A DNA stretch of 21,020 nucleotides from CAYSLC01 sp964431545 (GTDB lineage: Bacteria > Desulfobacterota > Desulfobacteria > Desulfobacterales > JAABSP01), in contig CAYSLC010000083.1 in the NCBI GenBank assembly GCA_964431545.1, forward strand, positions 1 through 21,020, in the 5' to 3' direction. Below, piece by piece: positions 7,774 through 18,018 of the stretch (within the stretch, counting starts at the first letter, position 1; every line of letters starts with the position of its first letter). The translations under genes and the position numbers were made by a program. The notes beneath the pieces were generated by a model. That model did no database searches. It was not told the origin of the DNA and saw only the letters and a list, made by a program, of their open reading frames with translations.

Positions 7774-8460
7774 TTATCCGGCCGCGGGTTGCTCGATTCT
7801 CTCTTTTACTTTGATCGCCCGCTCCCGGATCTTCTCCGGCTTCGGGTGCTCGATAACGCCTTCGATGAACGGCAGCGATTCCGGATCCGCCAGGTGGTAG
7901 AGGGCGTTGAGGTAGGTCATCTTCTCGGGGTAGCTGAACATCGGTTTGGTCCTGTACTTCTTCTCCACGGCCCGGTACCGTTCGATGATCCACGGGATCG
8001 CCCGCTTGTCACCGAGAATGGCGTGGAGGATGGCGTCCGTCTTTGCAAGATCCCCGTCCTCGCAGGCGCGGAGGGAGGGATAGCTTTCGGGCCAGCCGTA
8101 GAACGCCAGGGTCCGGGCGGCGGAACATCGGATCTCCGGGTCTTTGCTTCGGAGCAGCGGCGGCAGGATCCGGTATGCCGCCGGTCGCGTCTCCCGGTTC
8201 TCCCCGTGGATCTTGTCGATGGCGGTGGGGGAGGCGAAATACTCGTACCCCATGGCGAGGTAGTCGACCTTCGACCGGAGGCAGTAGAGGTTGAAGAGGA
8301 TCGTCCCCCGGCCGTCTTCCCCCTCCGCCGGGATTCGCCGTTCGAGTCGTTCCAGGTATTCACGGGGGCTGTCGAGGCATTCTCCGGCCAGGGCCGGATC
8401 CGCCGGGGAGACCATCCATCCCAGGAGGATCACGGCGATGGCCAGGCCCATTCCGCGCAT
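7774..8460 (-). CDS. Secreted HEAT-repeat-like protein
   Basis: This 228-residue protein has a signal peptide (residues 1-25: MRG start, hydrophobic core, A-L-A/G site) and a mature part rich in helical pairs. Segments near 95-135 (L-L-R-S-K-D-P-E-I-R-C-S-A-A-R-T-L-A-F-Y-G), 143-165 and 183-215 (L-A-D-P-E-S-L-P-F-I-E) resemble HEAT/PBS-lyase helical repeats. The family usually acts as a protein-binding scaffold; the partner here is unknown. The ATG at 8460 has GGAG eight bases upstream; a start nine codons earlier is possible but has no better site. It would follow the STAS gene by about 35 bases if the duplicated gap sequence is removed, so it may belong to the signalling operon as a periplasmic component. 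Specific function is not recognisable. Confidence 0.7.
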   Translation of the reverse strand: MRGMGLAIAVILLGWMVSPADPALAGECLDSPREYLERLERRIPAEGEDGRGTILFNLYCLRSKVDYLAMGYEYFASPTAIDKIHGENRETRPAAYRILPPLLRSKDPEIRCSAARTLAFYGWPESYPSLRACEDGDLAKTDAILHAILGDKRAIPWIIERYRAVEKKYRTKPMFSYPEKMTYLNALYHLADPESLPFIEGVIEHPKPEKIRERAIKVKERIEQPAAG

Positions 8461-8491
8461 TGCTTTCTCCACGTCGCGCCCGCCCATGGCC

Positions 8492-8546
8492 CGGACTACC
8501 CGCTCCCCTTCACAAACGCGGCCATGGCCGCCTCGTGGCTGTCGTG
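8492..8546. repeat. Left copy of a 55-bp contig-end duplication
   Basis: These 55 bases are identical to 8647-8701. They include the last codons of the STAS gene and its TAG stop (8496-8498). Because the copies abut the N gap on each side, this is an assembly overlap and not a genomic repeat. Confidence 0.9.
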
Positions 8547-8646
8547 NNNNNNNNNNNNNNNNNNNNNNNNNNNNNNNNNNNNNNNNNNNNNNNNNNNNNN
8601 NNNNNNNNNNNNNNNNNNNNNNNNNNNNNNNNNNNNNNNNNNNNNN
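8547..8646. other. Scaffold gap of 100 N
   Basis: Exactly 100 N bases join two contigs. Both contig ends carry the same 55 bp, which is a common de Bruijn graph k-mer length. The true sequence is probably continuous, with bases 8547-8701 to be deleted. No gene need be interrupted: the STAS gene is complete on the right and its last codons recur on the left. Confidence 0.9.
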
Positions 8647-8701
8647 CGGACTACCCGCTCCCCTTCACAAACGCGGCCATGGCCGCCTCGTGGCTGTCGT
8701 G
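8647..8701. repeat. Right copy of a 55-bp contig-end duplication
   Basis: This is the second copy of the 55-bp overlap and holds the genuine 3' end of the STAS gene. See the left copy at 8492-8546. Confidence 0.9.
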
Positions 8702-8998
8702 GAAGGAGATCAGACGGTTGAGGCGGATCAGCTCGAAGACCATTCGAACCGGGTCCCGGACGTTGCAGAACTTCAGGTCCCCGCCCCGGTCGTTGAGTTC
8801 CTTGAGGCAGGAGAGCAGGGCGCCGCACCCGGAGCTGTCCACGAACCGGACCCGCCGAAGGTCGAAGACGACCTTCCCGTCTTCCGCGAGTTCCGCCAGG
8901 ACGCTCTCCTTGAAGATCTCGCTGTTGCCCGCGTCGAGTTCCTCCATGGGCAGTTCGACGATGGTGATCCCACCGATTCGTTCCACTCCGAAATCCAT
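8651..8998 (-). CDS. STAS-domain anti-sigma factor antagonist (SpoIIAA/RsbV-like)
   Basis: This 115-residue single-domain protein matches the STAS fold of SpoIIAA/RsbV. The phosphorylation site region is FVDSSGCGALLS (52-63); by alignment with SpoIIAA, S56, the second serine of D-S-S-G, is the residue that the partner kinase would phosphorylate. In the family, the unphosphorylated form binds the anti-sigma kinase and releases its target; the phosphorylated form does not. Length is typical. Its ATG directly abuts the stop of the kinase-like gene, so the two are very likely translated together, as expected for partners. The SpoIIE-type phosphatase two genes upstream is the obvious candidate to dephosphorylate S56. 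Confidence 0.9.
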   Translation of the reverse strand: MDFGVERIGGITIVELPMEELDAGNSEIFKESVLAELAEDGKVVFDLRRVRFVDSSGCGALLSCLKELNDRGGDLKFCNVRDPVRMVFELIRLNRLISFHDSHEAAMAAFVKGSG

Positions 8999-9490
8999 TT
9001 AATCCGCTCCTTTGGTCTGAATGGTGAGACGCACGCAGTTCTTTCGGTCCGCTTCATCGCAGAAATATTCCACCTGGTCCACGCAGCTTTTGATGAGGAA
9101 AAGGCCCATGCACTCCACGGGGGGAAGTCCCTCCTCGTCCCCGGCGGGCCGGTCGAAGGCCTCGGCCTCCGGGTGGAAGGTGTTTCGGGCCCAGTCGCAG
9201 ATCCGGATATCGATCCGGTCCTCCCGCCGGGAGGCGAGGACCTCGATGGGGTCGCCGGCCTGGGCTTCGCCGTATCCATGGCGGATGATGTTGCTGGTCA
9301 CCTCGGTGACCGCCAGGAGCATGTTCTGGACCGCGCGGGAATCCGGCGGCGGGGGGGGCGCGACCTCGCAGAACCGCTGGACGAAGCTTCGCAGCTTGGG
9401 CAGCTCGGTCAACCGGCTCTCCAGCCGGAGTTCCCACTCCTTGAGCGGATCCCCGGGGGTCGGGGCGCGGTGTTGTGCATTCCTATTCAT
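8999..9490 (-). CDS. RsbW-like anti-sigma factor / serine kinase (HATPase domain)
   Basis: This 163-residue GHKL ATPase belongs to the RsbW/SpoIIAB group that binds a sigma factor or other target and phosphorylates a STAS partner. The N-box is AVTEVTSNIIRHGYG (60-74) with E63 and N67. The G1 box reads DWARNTFHP (99-107), with Ala where a Gly is usual, and the G2 region is MGLFLIKSCVDQVEY (128-142). A proline run at 45-49 interrupts the N-terminal helices. It overlaps the end of the phosphatase gene by eight bases and abuts the STAS gene, so the three are made together. No sigma factor is encoded in the window, so the controlled target is unknown. The altered G1 box may lower ATP affinity. Confidence 0.88.
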   Translation of the reverse strand: MNRNAQHRAPTPGDPLKEWELRLESRLTELPKLRSFVQRFCEVAPPPPPDSRAVQNMLLAVTEVTSNIIRHGYGEAQAGDPIEVLASRREDRIDIRICDWARNTFHPEAEAFDRPAGDEEGLPPVECMGLFLIKSCVDQVEYFCDEADRKNCVRLTIQTKGAD

Positions 9491-10664
9491 CGTCGATCCT
9501 TACCACGACGCAGGTGAAGTCGTCGCTGAAAACCTCGGTGCCGGTGAAGGAGACGATGTTGTGTCGCACCCCTTCGATGATCGCCCCGGGCAGGGCGTCC
9601 CGGAACTGCCGGACGTCCGCGGCCACCCGGGATTCCCCATAGAATTCGCCGTCCGGGTTCCGGGCCTCCGTGAGGCCGTCCGAGTAGAAGAAGAAGAGGT
9701 CCCCCGGAGAGAGGGGGTACTCCTTCTGGATATAGGGTTCGGTCTCGGGGAACCCGATGGGCATGTTCCCCCCGTGGACCAGCCGGCAATCGCCGCTCTC
9801 CCGATGGTAATGGATGGTCCGGACATGGCCGCAGTCCACGTAGATCAACCGGCGCTCTTCCAGGTCGAACCGGGCGTAGCAGAGGGTGATGAAATTCTGG
9901 AGTTCCTCCAGGCGGTCGATCAGCTTCCGCTGGACGGCCGCCACAATGGCCGCCGGGGTCGGATGCCGGTCGCCGCACTCGCCCACGAGTTCATAGAGGA
10001 TCCGCAGGAAGTGGTTCTTGGCGGCGGCCCCCAGGAGGGCCGCGGGGATCCCCTTGCCCATGACGTCGCCCACCACCAGGTCGATGCACCGGTCGTTGAC
10101 CCGGAAGAAGTCGTAGAAGTCCCCGTCGATCTTCAGGGAGGGGATGGTCAGCTCGGCGATCCGCAGCCCTTCGAAATCGGACGGGGGGCGGCCGATCAGC
10201 AGGGTCTGCTGGATCTTGGCCGCGATGAAGGCCTCGTGTTCCCGGGCCCGGGCCAGCTCCGACTCCACCTGCCGCAGCCGCCGGGACTGCTCATGGGATT
10301 GGACCGCCTTGTTGACGATGGTCACCAGCTCCTCGGGGTTGAGGGGCTTGGTCAGGTAGTCGAAGGCCCCGAACTTCATCGCCTCCACCGCCATGGAGAC
10401 GTCCTCGTTGGCGGTGATGATGATGGGCTGGATGTCGCTGTAGGACCGGTGGATGTGGCCGAGACAGGCCATGCCGTCCATTTCCGGCATCTGGAGGTCC
10501 AACAGGACCGCCCCGATCCGGTCGGTGAGCAGATCGAGGGCCTCTTTTCCGTTCTGGGCCGTGACCACCTCGTAGCCGGCCTTCTCCAGCTTGTAGCGCA
10601 GAAACGTTCGTGTGGTCCGATTGTCCTCGGCCACCAGGACCTGTGCATGGGGCTTGCCCGCCAT
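9483..10664 (-). CDS. Response regulator with SpoIIE/PP2C phosphatase output domain
   Basis: This 393-residue cytoplasmic protein has a receiver domain at 8-122 (acid pocket E13/D14, phospho-acceptor D56 in LLDLQMP, T84 and K106 in TKP), a coiled linker near 125-150, and a SpoIIE-type PP2C domain at 165-390. Metal-binding acidic motifs are GDFYDF (181-186), GDVMGKG (199-205), YSDGLTE (327-333) and SDDFT (380-384). Family knowledge predicts that receiver phosphorylation changes phosphatase activity toward a phospho-STAS protein. The ATG at 10664 follows GGGGAGG; the frame is open further upstream but that part overlaps the kinase gene. It starts 17 bases after the hybrid kinase stop and overlaps the anti-sigma gene, linking the phosphorelay to the partner switch. 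Confidence 0.93.
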   Translation of the reverse strand: MAGKPHAQVLVAEDNRTTRTFLRYKLEKAGYEVVTAQNGKEALDLLTDRIGAVLLDLQMPEMDGMACLGHIHRSYSDIQPIIITANEDVSMAVEAMKFGAFDYLTKPLNPEELVTIVNKAVQSHEQSRRLRQVESELARAREHEAFIAAKIQQTLLIGRPPSDFEGLRIAELTIPSLKIDGDFYDFFRVNDRCIDLVVGDVMGKGIPAALLGAAAKNHFLRILYELVGECGDRHPTPAAIVAAVQRKLIDRLEELQNFITLCYARFDLEERRLIYVDCGHVRTIHYHRESGDCRLVHGGNMPIGFPETEPYIQKEYPLSPGDLFFFYSDGLTEARNPDGEFYGESRVAADVRQFRDALPGAIIEGVRHNIVSFTGTEVFSDDFTCVVVRIDDE

Positions 10665-10681
10665 GGTGGGGTACCTCCCCT

Positions 10682-12509
<1,828 letters not shown>

Positions 12510-12520
<11 letters not shown>

Positions 12521-13763
12521 TCTCCAGCAGCTCCCGCCGCAGCAGATCGAGGGCCGCCGCGGCGAAGATGGTTTTGTTCATCCACCGTCGGGGGAACCCG
12601 AGTTGGAGCCGCCGTCCCGTCGATCCCCGGGGGCCGGCGATACCGATGCAGACCGTTCCCACCGGTTTTTCCGGAGAGCCTCCGTCGGGGCCGGCGATCC
12701 CCGTGGTGGAGAGCCCGTAGTCGGCCCCGGCCGTCCGTCTGGCCCCTTCCGCCATCTCCCGGGCCGTCTCCTCGCTGACGGCGCCGCGGCGTTTCAAGGT
12801 CTCGGCGCAGACCCCCAGGACCGCCCCCTTGGCCGCGTTGGAATAGGTCACGCCGGAGAAGAGGAAGTATTCGGAGCTGCCGGGCACCTCGGTCAGCTGG
12901 TGGGCGATGAGGCCGCCGGTGCAGCTCTCGGCAAGGGCCAGGGTCGCCCCCCTCCGGCGCAGGAGATCCCCCACCGCCGAGGCGAGGGTATCGTTCTCCC
13001 CGCCGAAGATCCGGCTGCCCAGTCGCCCCCGGACCCATGTCTCGGCCTCGTCCAGCAGGGCCTCCAGGGCCGCCGGGTCCCGGCCCCCGGCATAGAGCTT
13101 GACCTGGATCTCCGGAAACTTCGCCCGGAGCCCGAGCCGGACCCCGGGGAAACGGCCTTCCACTTCGGCTGTCCGGTCCCCCACCGTCGACTCGGGCAGG
13201 CCGAAGGTGGAGAGGGTCCGGATCCGGTGGACCTCCCGATCCGGCCCCAGGGTCGATTCGATCCGGGGCAGGACGTCCTCCCGAAGCATCCGCTCCATCT
13301 CGTGGGGAACCCCCGGCAGGAAGAAGAACCGGCACCCCCCGATCTCCATGGCGAACCCCGGCGCGGTACCCACGGGGTTGTAGAGGGTCTCGGCCCCGAC
13401 CGGCAGCAGGGCCTGCTTCCGGTTCGACGCGGCCGGGCGCCGCCCCCGGTCCCGGAAGAAGGCTTCGATTTCGGCCATGGCCCGGACGTCCGTCTCCCGG
13501 CCGACCCCCGCGGCTGCGGCGGCCGCCTCGGCGGACCGGTCGTCGGTGGTGGGGCCGAGGCCGCCGGTGACCACCGCCACCGTGGAGCGGCCGGCGATCT
13601 CCCGGAGGACGGCCACCAGGCCGCTGAGTTCGTCGCCGACGGCGGTGTGGCGGACGACGGAGAGGCCCAGCGCCTCCAGCCGCTCGGCGATGTGGGCCGA
13701 ATTGGTGTCCGCCAGGGCCCCGCACCGGATCTCGTCGCCGGTGGCCAGAATCTCCGCGTTCAT
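12510..13763 (-). CDS. cinA: CinA: competence/damage-inducible protein, NMN amidohydrolase
   Basis: This 417-residue protein has the two CinA domains. The N-terminal MoCF-like (COG1058) domain spans about 1-170 with GGLGPTTDD at 67-75; in characterised CinA it acts as an ADP-ribose pyrophosphatase. The C-terminal PncC domain at about 255-415 has ALAESCTGG (276-284) and STTGIAGPDGG (352-362), and hydrolyses nicotinamide mononucleotide to nicotinic acid mononucleotide to recycle NAD. Length is typical. The ATG at 13763 overlaps the acyl-CoA synthetase stop as ATGA, and the cinA 3' end contains the hybrid kinase start. Longer frames upstream are shadows of the synthetase. The overlaps place an NAD-salvage enzyme between an energy-metabolism gene and a signalling cascade. 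Confidence 0.94.
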
Positions 13764-15907
13764 GGTTCGGCCGCCTCCTTCAGGATGATCCGGGCGTCCA
13801 CCACGGCGATCCCCTTGGGGTGGACGATCACCGGGTTGAGGTCCATCTCCTGGATCTCCGGATAGGACTCGATGAGTTCCGAGCAGGTGAGCAGCAGGTT
13901 CTTGATCGCCTTCTTGTCGTAGGGGGGCTCCCCCCGGATGCCGTCCAGGATCGCCTGGGACTTGATGTCCTCCATCATCTTCCGGGCCGATCTCTCGGAG
14001 ATGGGCAGCACCCGGAAGGCCACGTCCTTGAGAATCTCCACCATGATGCCCCCCAGTCCGAACATGATCACCGGGCCGAACTGGTCGTCGATCTTGGTGC
14101 CGATGATCACCTCCAGGCCCTTGTCGGCCATGGGGCAGACCAGGACCCCCCGGATATCGGCCTCGGGGTTGAAGGCTTCGGCGTTTTTCAGGATTTCGTC
14201 GAAGGCCGCGCCCACCGCCTCGGGGGTGGACAGATTCACCCGGACCCCGCCGGCGTCGCTCTTGTGGAGGATGTCCGGGGAGACGATCTTGAGGACCACC
14301 GGCCCCCCCATCTTTTGGGCGGCGGCCACCGCCTCGTCGACCGTCCGGACGAGGACGTCGGTGAAGTTGTTCGGACCGTGGAGGGCCACCAGCTTCTTCG
14401 CCTCGGGCTCCAGGAGGACCCGCCGCCCCTCGTCCCGGGCCTCCTGGATGATCCGCTCCCCTTCGGCCTTGGCCTTGGCCCGCCAGTGGAAGACGAAGTT
14501 GGCCTTGGCGTGGTAGCTCTTGAGGAACAGGCCGTACTCGGCCAGGACCCCCATCGACTTGCAGGCCACGTCGAGGGAGTCGTAGACGGGGATGTTGTAG
14601 TAGCGGAGCAGGTGCAGGGGATGGGGCTTTTCCGAGCTGTAGAGGCTGTGGACGACGATCGGCTTCTTCCGGTCCCGAACCATCTTGCCCATCCTGTGGG
14701 ACGCGTCCTCCTCCTTCAGGGAGAGGCTTTTGGCGAATCGGATGCCGTATCCGCCGAACAGTCCCACCAGAAGCAGCCCTCCGATGTTGGGGTCCTTGAG
14801 GATAATATCGGCGCAGTCGGCGAAGATGGTGGGGTCGGCGTCGGTCCCTCCGGCCACGTCCACCGGGTTCCGGACCGCCGCCGCGGAGGGGAGGATCTTC
14901 CGGAGCCGGTTCTGGGTCTTTTCCCCCAGCTCGGGGATGGTCACCGCGAAGTCGGTGAGCAGGTCGGCGGCGATGGTGGCGTGGCCCCCGCCGTCGGCCA
15001 GGATGGCGATGTTGTTGTTCTTGACCGGCGGCAGGCTGGAGAGGGTCTCCGCCGCCGGAAAGAGCTGGTCGGATCGTTCGATGACGATGATGCCCGCCCG
15101 CTTGAAGGCGGTCCGGGCCACCTCGCTGATCCCGGCCAGGGCCCCGGTATGGGAGCCGGCCGACTTCTTTCCCGTGGCCGACCGGCCGCTTTTCAAAAGG
15201 ACCACCGGCTTGACCAGGGTCGTCTGGTACGCCTGCTGGAGAAACTTGCGCCCGTCCCGCATCCCCTCCACGTACATGAGGATCGCCCGGGTGTTCTTGT
15301 CCCTTCGGAAGAAATCGAGGTACTCGTGGAACTTGAGGTCGGCCTCGTTGCCGATGCCCACGTAATAGGAGAACCCCTTCTGGCTCTTGAGCTTCGCCTC
15401 GGTGATCAGGGTGAGGGCCATGTTGCCGCTCTGGGAGAGCAGGGCGATGTTGCCCGGCGGGGCTTCGTGGAGGCCCACCAGGTTGAGGTGGGTGTGGAGG
15501 TTCATCATCCCCGACGTGTTGGGTCCGATGATCCGGATGTTGTTCTGCCGGGCCACCTCCACCATCTCCCGTTCCAGGGTCAGTCCGTCCTGGCCGGACT
15601 CCCCGAAGCCCCCGGCGATGATCACCGCGCCGGAGACCCCCTTCTTCCCGCAGTCCCGGAGCACGGCCGGGATCGTCCTGGCCGGGGTGGTGATCAGGGC
15701 GATGTCCACCGCTCCCTCGATCTCGGAGACCTTCTTGTGGCACTTGAGCCCCAGGACCATCGCCTCCTTGGGGTTGACCGGGTAGATCCGCCCCTCGTAC
15801 CGCTCGTCCAGCAGGGTGCGGATCGCCTGGTATCCACGCTTGGTTTCGTTTTTGGAGGCCCCCACGACGGCCACCGAAGCGGCGTTCAATACACTTTCAA
15901 GAGACAT
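13760..15907 (-). CDS. ADP-forming acyl-CoA (acetate-CoA) ligase, fused alpha-beta
   Basis: This 715-residue enzyme converts an acyl-CoA, ADP and phosphate to the acid, CoA and ATP, and works in either direction. Domains in order are a CoA-binding Rossmann domain (about 5-130, with VGASKNETKRG), succinyl-CoA-ligase-like domains (about 150-290 and 300-460), and a C-terminal ATP-grasp domain (about 480-710, with VLKIVSPDILHKSDAGGV). The phospho-histidine is H253 in SHTGALAG. There is no GNAT domain, so it is not a Pat-type protein acetyltransferase. AGGGA lies upstream of the start, 16 bases after the enoyl-CoA hydratase stop. Substrate range cannot be read from sequence; acetate, propionate, and branched or aryl acids are all possible. 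Confidence 0.92.
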   Translation of the reverse strand: MSLESVLNAASVAVVGASKNETKRGYQAIRTLLDERYEGRIYPVNPKEAMVLGLKCHKKVSEIEGAVDIALITTPARTIPAVLRDCGKKGVSGAVIIAGGFGESGQDGLTLEREMVEVARQNNIRIIGPNTSGMMNLHTHLNLVGLHEAPPGNIALLSQSGNMALTLITEAKLKSQKGFSYYVGIGNEADLKFHEYLDFFRRDKNTRAILMYVEGMRDGRKFLQQAYQTTLVKPVVLLKSGRSATGKKSAGSHTGALAGISEVARTAFKRAGIIVIERSDQLFPAAETLSSLPPVKNNNIAILADGGGHATIAADLLTDFAVTIPELGEKTQNRLRKILPSAAAVRNPVDVAGGTDADPTIFADCADIILKDPNIGGLLLVGLFGGYGIRFAKSLSLKEEDASHRMGKMVRDRKKPIVVHSLYSSEKPHPLHLLRYYNIPVYDSLDVACKSMGVLAEYGLFLKSYHAKANFVFHWRAKAKAEGERIIQEARDEGRRVLLEPEAKKLVALHGPNNFTDVLVRTVDEAVAAAQKMGGPVVLKIVSPDILHKSDAGGVRVNLSTPEAVGAAFDEILKNAEAFNPEADIRGVLVCPMADKGLEVIIGTKIDDQFGPVIMFGLGGIMVEILKDVAFRVLPISERSARKMMEDIKSQAILDGIRGEPPYDKKAIKNLLLTCSELIESYPEIQEMDLNPVIVHPKGIAVVDARIILKEAAEP

Positions 15908-15923
15908 TCGACAATCCCTTCGA

Positions 15924-16691
15924 TCAGGTTCGTTTTCTCTCCTCGAATTCCTTCAAGGATTCCCGCCGCTCCTTGGTGGAGACACAGGCGAGGCAGGCCT
16001 CCACCTCGTAGTCCATGAGGGCGTCGAGGCCGGTCCCCTCGGCGGCCATGTGGAGCCCCCGTTTGATCATCTTGATGGAAAAAGAGGAGTTGGCGGCGAT
16101 CTTGCCGGCCATCTCCCTTGCCGTCTCCATGAGCCGGTCGGCCGGCACCGCCCGGTTGACCAGGCCGATCCGTTCGGCCTCCCGGCCGTCGATGTTCTCG
16201 GCCGTGAAGAGGAGTTCCTTGGCCTTGCCGGGGCCGATGAGGTCCTGGATGAGTCGCATGGCCCCGCCGGTGACCGAGGAGGTCACCCGGGCCTCGGGGG
16301 ATCCGATCCGGGCGTCCTCGGCGGCGATGCGGATGTCGCAGGCCAGGGCCAGCTCGTATCCGGATCCCAGGGCGTAGCCGTTGACGGCGGCGATGGTCGG
16401 CTTCTCGAAACGGAGGATCTTCCGGGAGGCCTCCTGGAGTTCGGTGAGATACTCCCGGTACGCCTCGATGCTCCGGGTCTTCGACTCCTTGAGATCGGCG
16501 CCGGTGGAGAAGGCCCGGCCCTCGCCGGTGACGATGAGCACGCCGATCTCCGGGTCGGCCCCGGCGTCGGCCAGGGCCTTCTGGAACTCCACCCAGAGGG
16601 TCTTGTTCATGGCGTTGAGGACCCGGGGCCGGTTGAGCCGGATGGTGGCGATCCCTTCCGATTTTTCATAGATGATGCATTCGAAGTCCAT
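15924..16691 (-). CDS. Enoyl-CoA hydratase/isomerase family protein
   Basis: This 255-residue crotonase-fold protein probably hydrates a 2-enoyl-CoA to 3-hydroxyacyl-CoA. The two catalytic glutamates align with those of mitochondrial crotonase: E113 in GSGYELALACD and E133 in GSPEARVT. Oxyanion-hole segments are FSTGADLKE (61-69) and NGYALGSG (104-111). The translation start has GGAG spaced by an A-run. It lies 16 bases before the acyl-CoA synthetase gene and 42 bases after the transglycosylase stop. Its pairing with an ADP-forming synthetase suggests acyl-CoA degradation or fermentation, or the opposite direction in syntrophic growth. Other crotonase-fold activities (isomerase, hydrolase) cannot be excluded. 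Confidence 0.88.
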   Translation of the reverse strand: MDFECIIYEKSEGIATIRLNRPRVLNAMNKTLWVEFQKALADAGADPEIGVLIVTGEGRAFSTGADLKESKTRSIEAYREYLTELQEASRKILRFEKPTIAAVNGYALGSGYELALACDIRIAAEDARIGSPEARVTSSVTGGAMRLIQDLIGPGKAKELLFTAENIDGREAERIGLVNRAVPADRLMETAREMAGKIAANSSFSIKMIKRGLHMAAEGTGLDALMDYEVEACLACVSTKERRESLKEFEERKRT

Positions 16692-16733
16692 CTTTTTTTT
16701 CTCCGGTTGAGGGGGAATGGTCGTTCTTTCCGT

Positions 16734-17879
16734 CTAGCGGGACTGGAAGATCACCAGCCGCTGGCCGGGATGGATGGGCCGGTGGCGGGAGATCCGGTTC
16801 CACCGGAGCAGGTCGTCGAGCCCCACCCCGAACCGCTGGGCGATGGCGCCGAGGCTGTCCCCCCTCCGGACCGTATAGACCACCCGCTGGGCCCCGGGGG
16901 GATTGTTTTTCCGGGTCTCCTCGGCCCGCCACTGGTTGAGCAGGCTCCGGTACCGGGCCTGGAACCCCTCCGCCCCTTCCGGCGGTATCGAGATGTAGTG
17001 GTTGCCCCGGGGGAGGGTGCTCCCCCGGATCTCGGGGTTGAGGTCCTTGATCTCTTTGAAGTAGGTCCCCGCCGCTTCGGCGATGATTCGGATGGGGGTC
17101 TCCCGGGGACAGGCCACCTCCACCCGCTGGACGGGGATCGGCGCGTAGAGGTCGTCCTCGGTGAGATGGAAGCCGTATTTGGCCGGATCCGAGAGGATCT
17201 GTTTCGCCGCGACGATCCTCAGAATGTACCGCTGGGTCTCCAGCGGAAGGTAAAGGTGGTAGAAGTCGTCGGTCTTCTGTGCCTGGATCCGCCGCCGGAG
17301 GCCCGCCTCCCCCATGTTGTACGCGGCCGCCGAAAGGGTCCAGGAGCCGAACTCGGCGTACAGGGATTTGAAGTACCGGACCGCGGCCAGGGTGGAGGTG
17401 AAGATGTTCCGCCGTTCGTCCACCTCTCCGTTGATGTCGAGCCCGAACTTGCGGCCAGTGGGCCGGATGAACTGCCAGTACCCCACGGCCCCCTTGGACG
17501 AACCGATGTGGGGCAGCAGCGCGCTCTCCACCACGGCCACGTACTTGAGGTCCTCGGGCATCCGGTTCTCCCGGAGCATCTTTTCGATGTACGGCATGTA
17601 CCGGCCGCACCGCTTGAGCCACAGGATCACCTGGGCCCGGTCCCAGATGTAGAGAAGAAGCTCCTTCTCCAGCCGTTCGCGTACTTCCCGCTCCTCCAGG
17701 GGCACCCGCTCTCCGCAGAAGTCGAGGGGCCCCGTCACCCGAATCACGGAGATGAGCTGGGGAAAGAGGGCCGGTTCGGGGATCTGGACGGTCTCCTGGG
17801 CAGCGGCCGTCGCCGGAATCAGGGCCGCCAGCAGCGTGAGGACGAGTGTTGAGGCAAAAGGGTGTCGCATGGGATTCAT
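16734..17879 (-). CDS. Secreted lytic murein transglycosylase with LysM domain (MltD-like)
   Basis: This 381-residue protein has an N-terminal signal peptide (about 1-27, A-T-A-A-A-Q cleavage region), a family 23 lysozyme-like transglycosylase domain (about 75-240) and a C-terminal LysM peptidoglycan-binding motif (about 333-378, YTVRRGDSLGAIAQRFGV). The catalytic glutamate is in AVVESAL near residue 118, followed by SKGAVGYWQF and later AAYNMG. It should cleave murein glycan strands in the periplasm. A TTG lies just before the chosen ATG, but the GGAG site is correctly spaced only for the ATG at 17879. No lipobox cysteine is seen, so it is probably soluble or wall-bound. It has one LysM, fewer than E. 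coli MltD. Confidence 0.9.
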   Translation of the reverse strand: MNPMRHPFASTLVLTLLAALIPATAAAQETVQIPEPALFPQLISVIRVTGPLDFCGERVPLEEREVRERLEKELLLYIWDRAQVILWLKRCGRYMPYIEKMLRENRMPEDLKYVAVVESALLPHIGSSKGAVGYWQFIRPTGRKFGLDINGEVDERRNIFTSTLAAVRYFKSLYAEFGSWTLSAAAYNMGEAGLRRRIQAQKTDDFYHLYLPLETQRYILRIVAAKQILSDPAKYGFHLTEDDLYAPIPVQRVEVACPRETPIRIIAEAAGTYFKEIKDLNPEIRGSTLPRGNHYISIPPEGAEGFQARYRSLLNQWRAEETRKNNPPGAQRVVYTVRRGDSLGAIAQRFGVGLDDLLRWNRISRHRPIHPGQRLVIFQSR

Positions 17880-18018
17880 CAATCTCCGGATCGGGGTCGG
17901 ATGGTGTTCATGACGGAATGCTTCTCAATCAACGGAAAGGTTCTCTACCACAGGTGCGGATCGGTTCTCAAGGAGTATATCACCGATCATCACGCCGGGA
18001 GTCCACGGACGGGGCGGC
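17880..18018. other. Intergenic region between the transglycosylase and sixA genes
   Basis: This 139-base gap holds the ribosome site for the transglycosylase (GGAG, five bases before the start) and, on the minus strand, a TATACT element near 17980 that could be a -10 without a good -35. The 7-mer GGTTCTC occurs twice (17939-17945 and 17963-17969), 24 bases apart. No gene or terminator is evident. Confidence 0.35.

Noticed and set aside
8492..8701. A true tandem or CRISPR-like repeat of 55 bp
   Set aside because: There are only two copies, each touching the N gap, and the repeat is the end of the STAS coding sequence. Contig overlap explains it.
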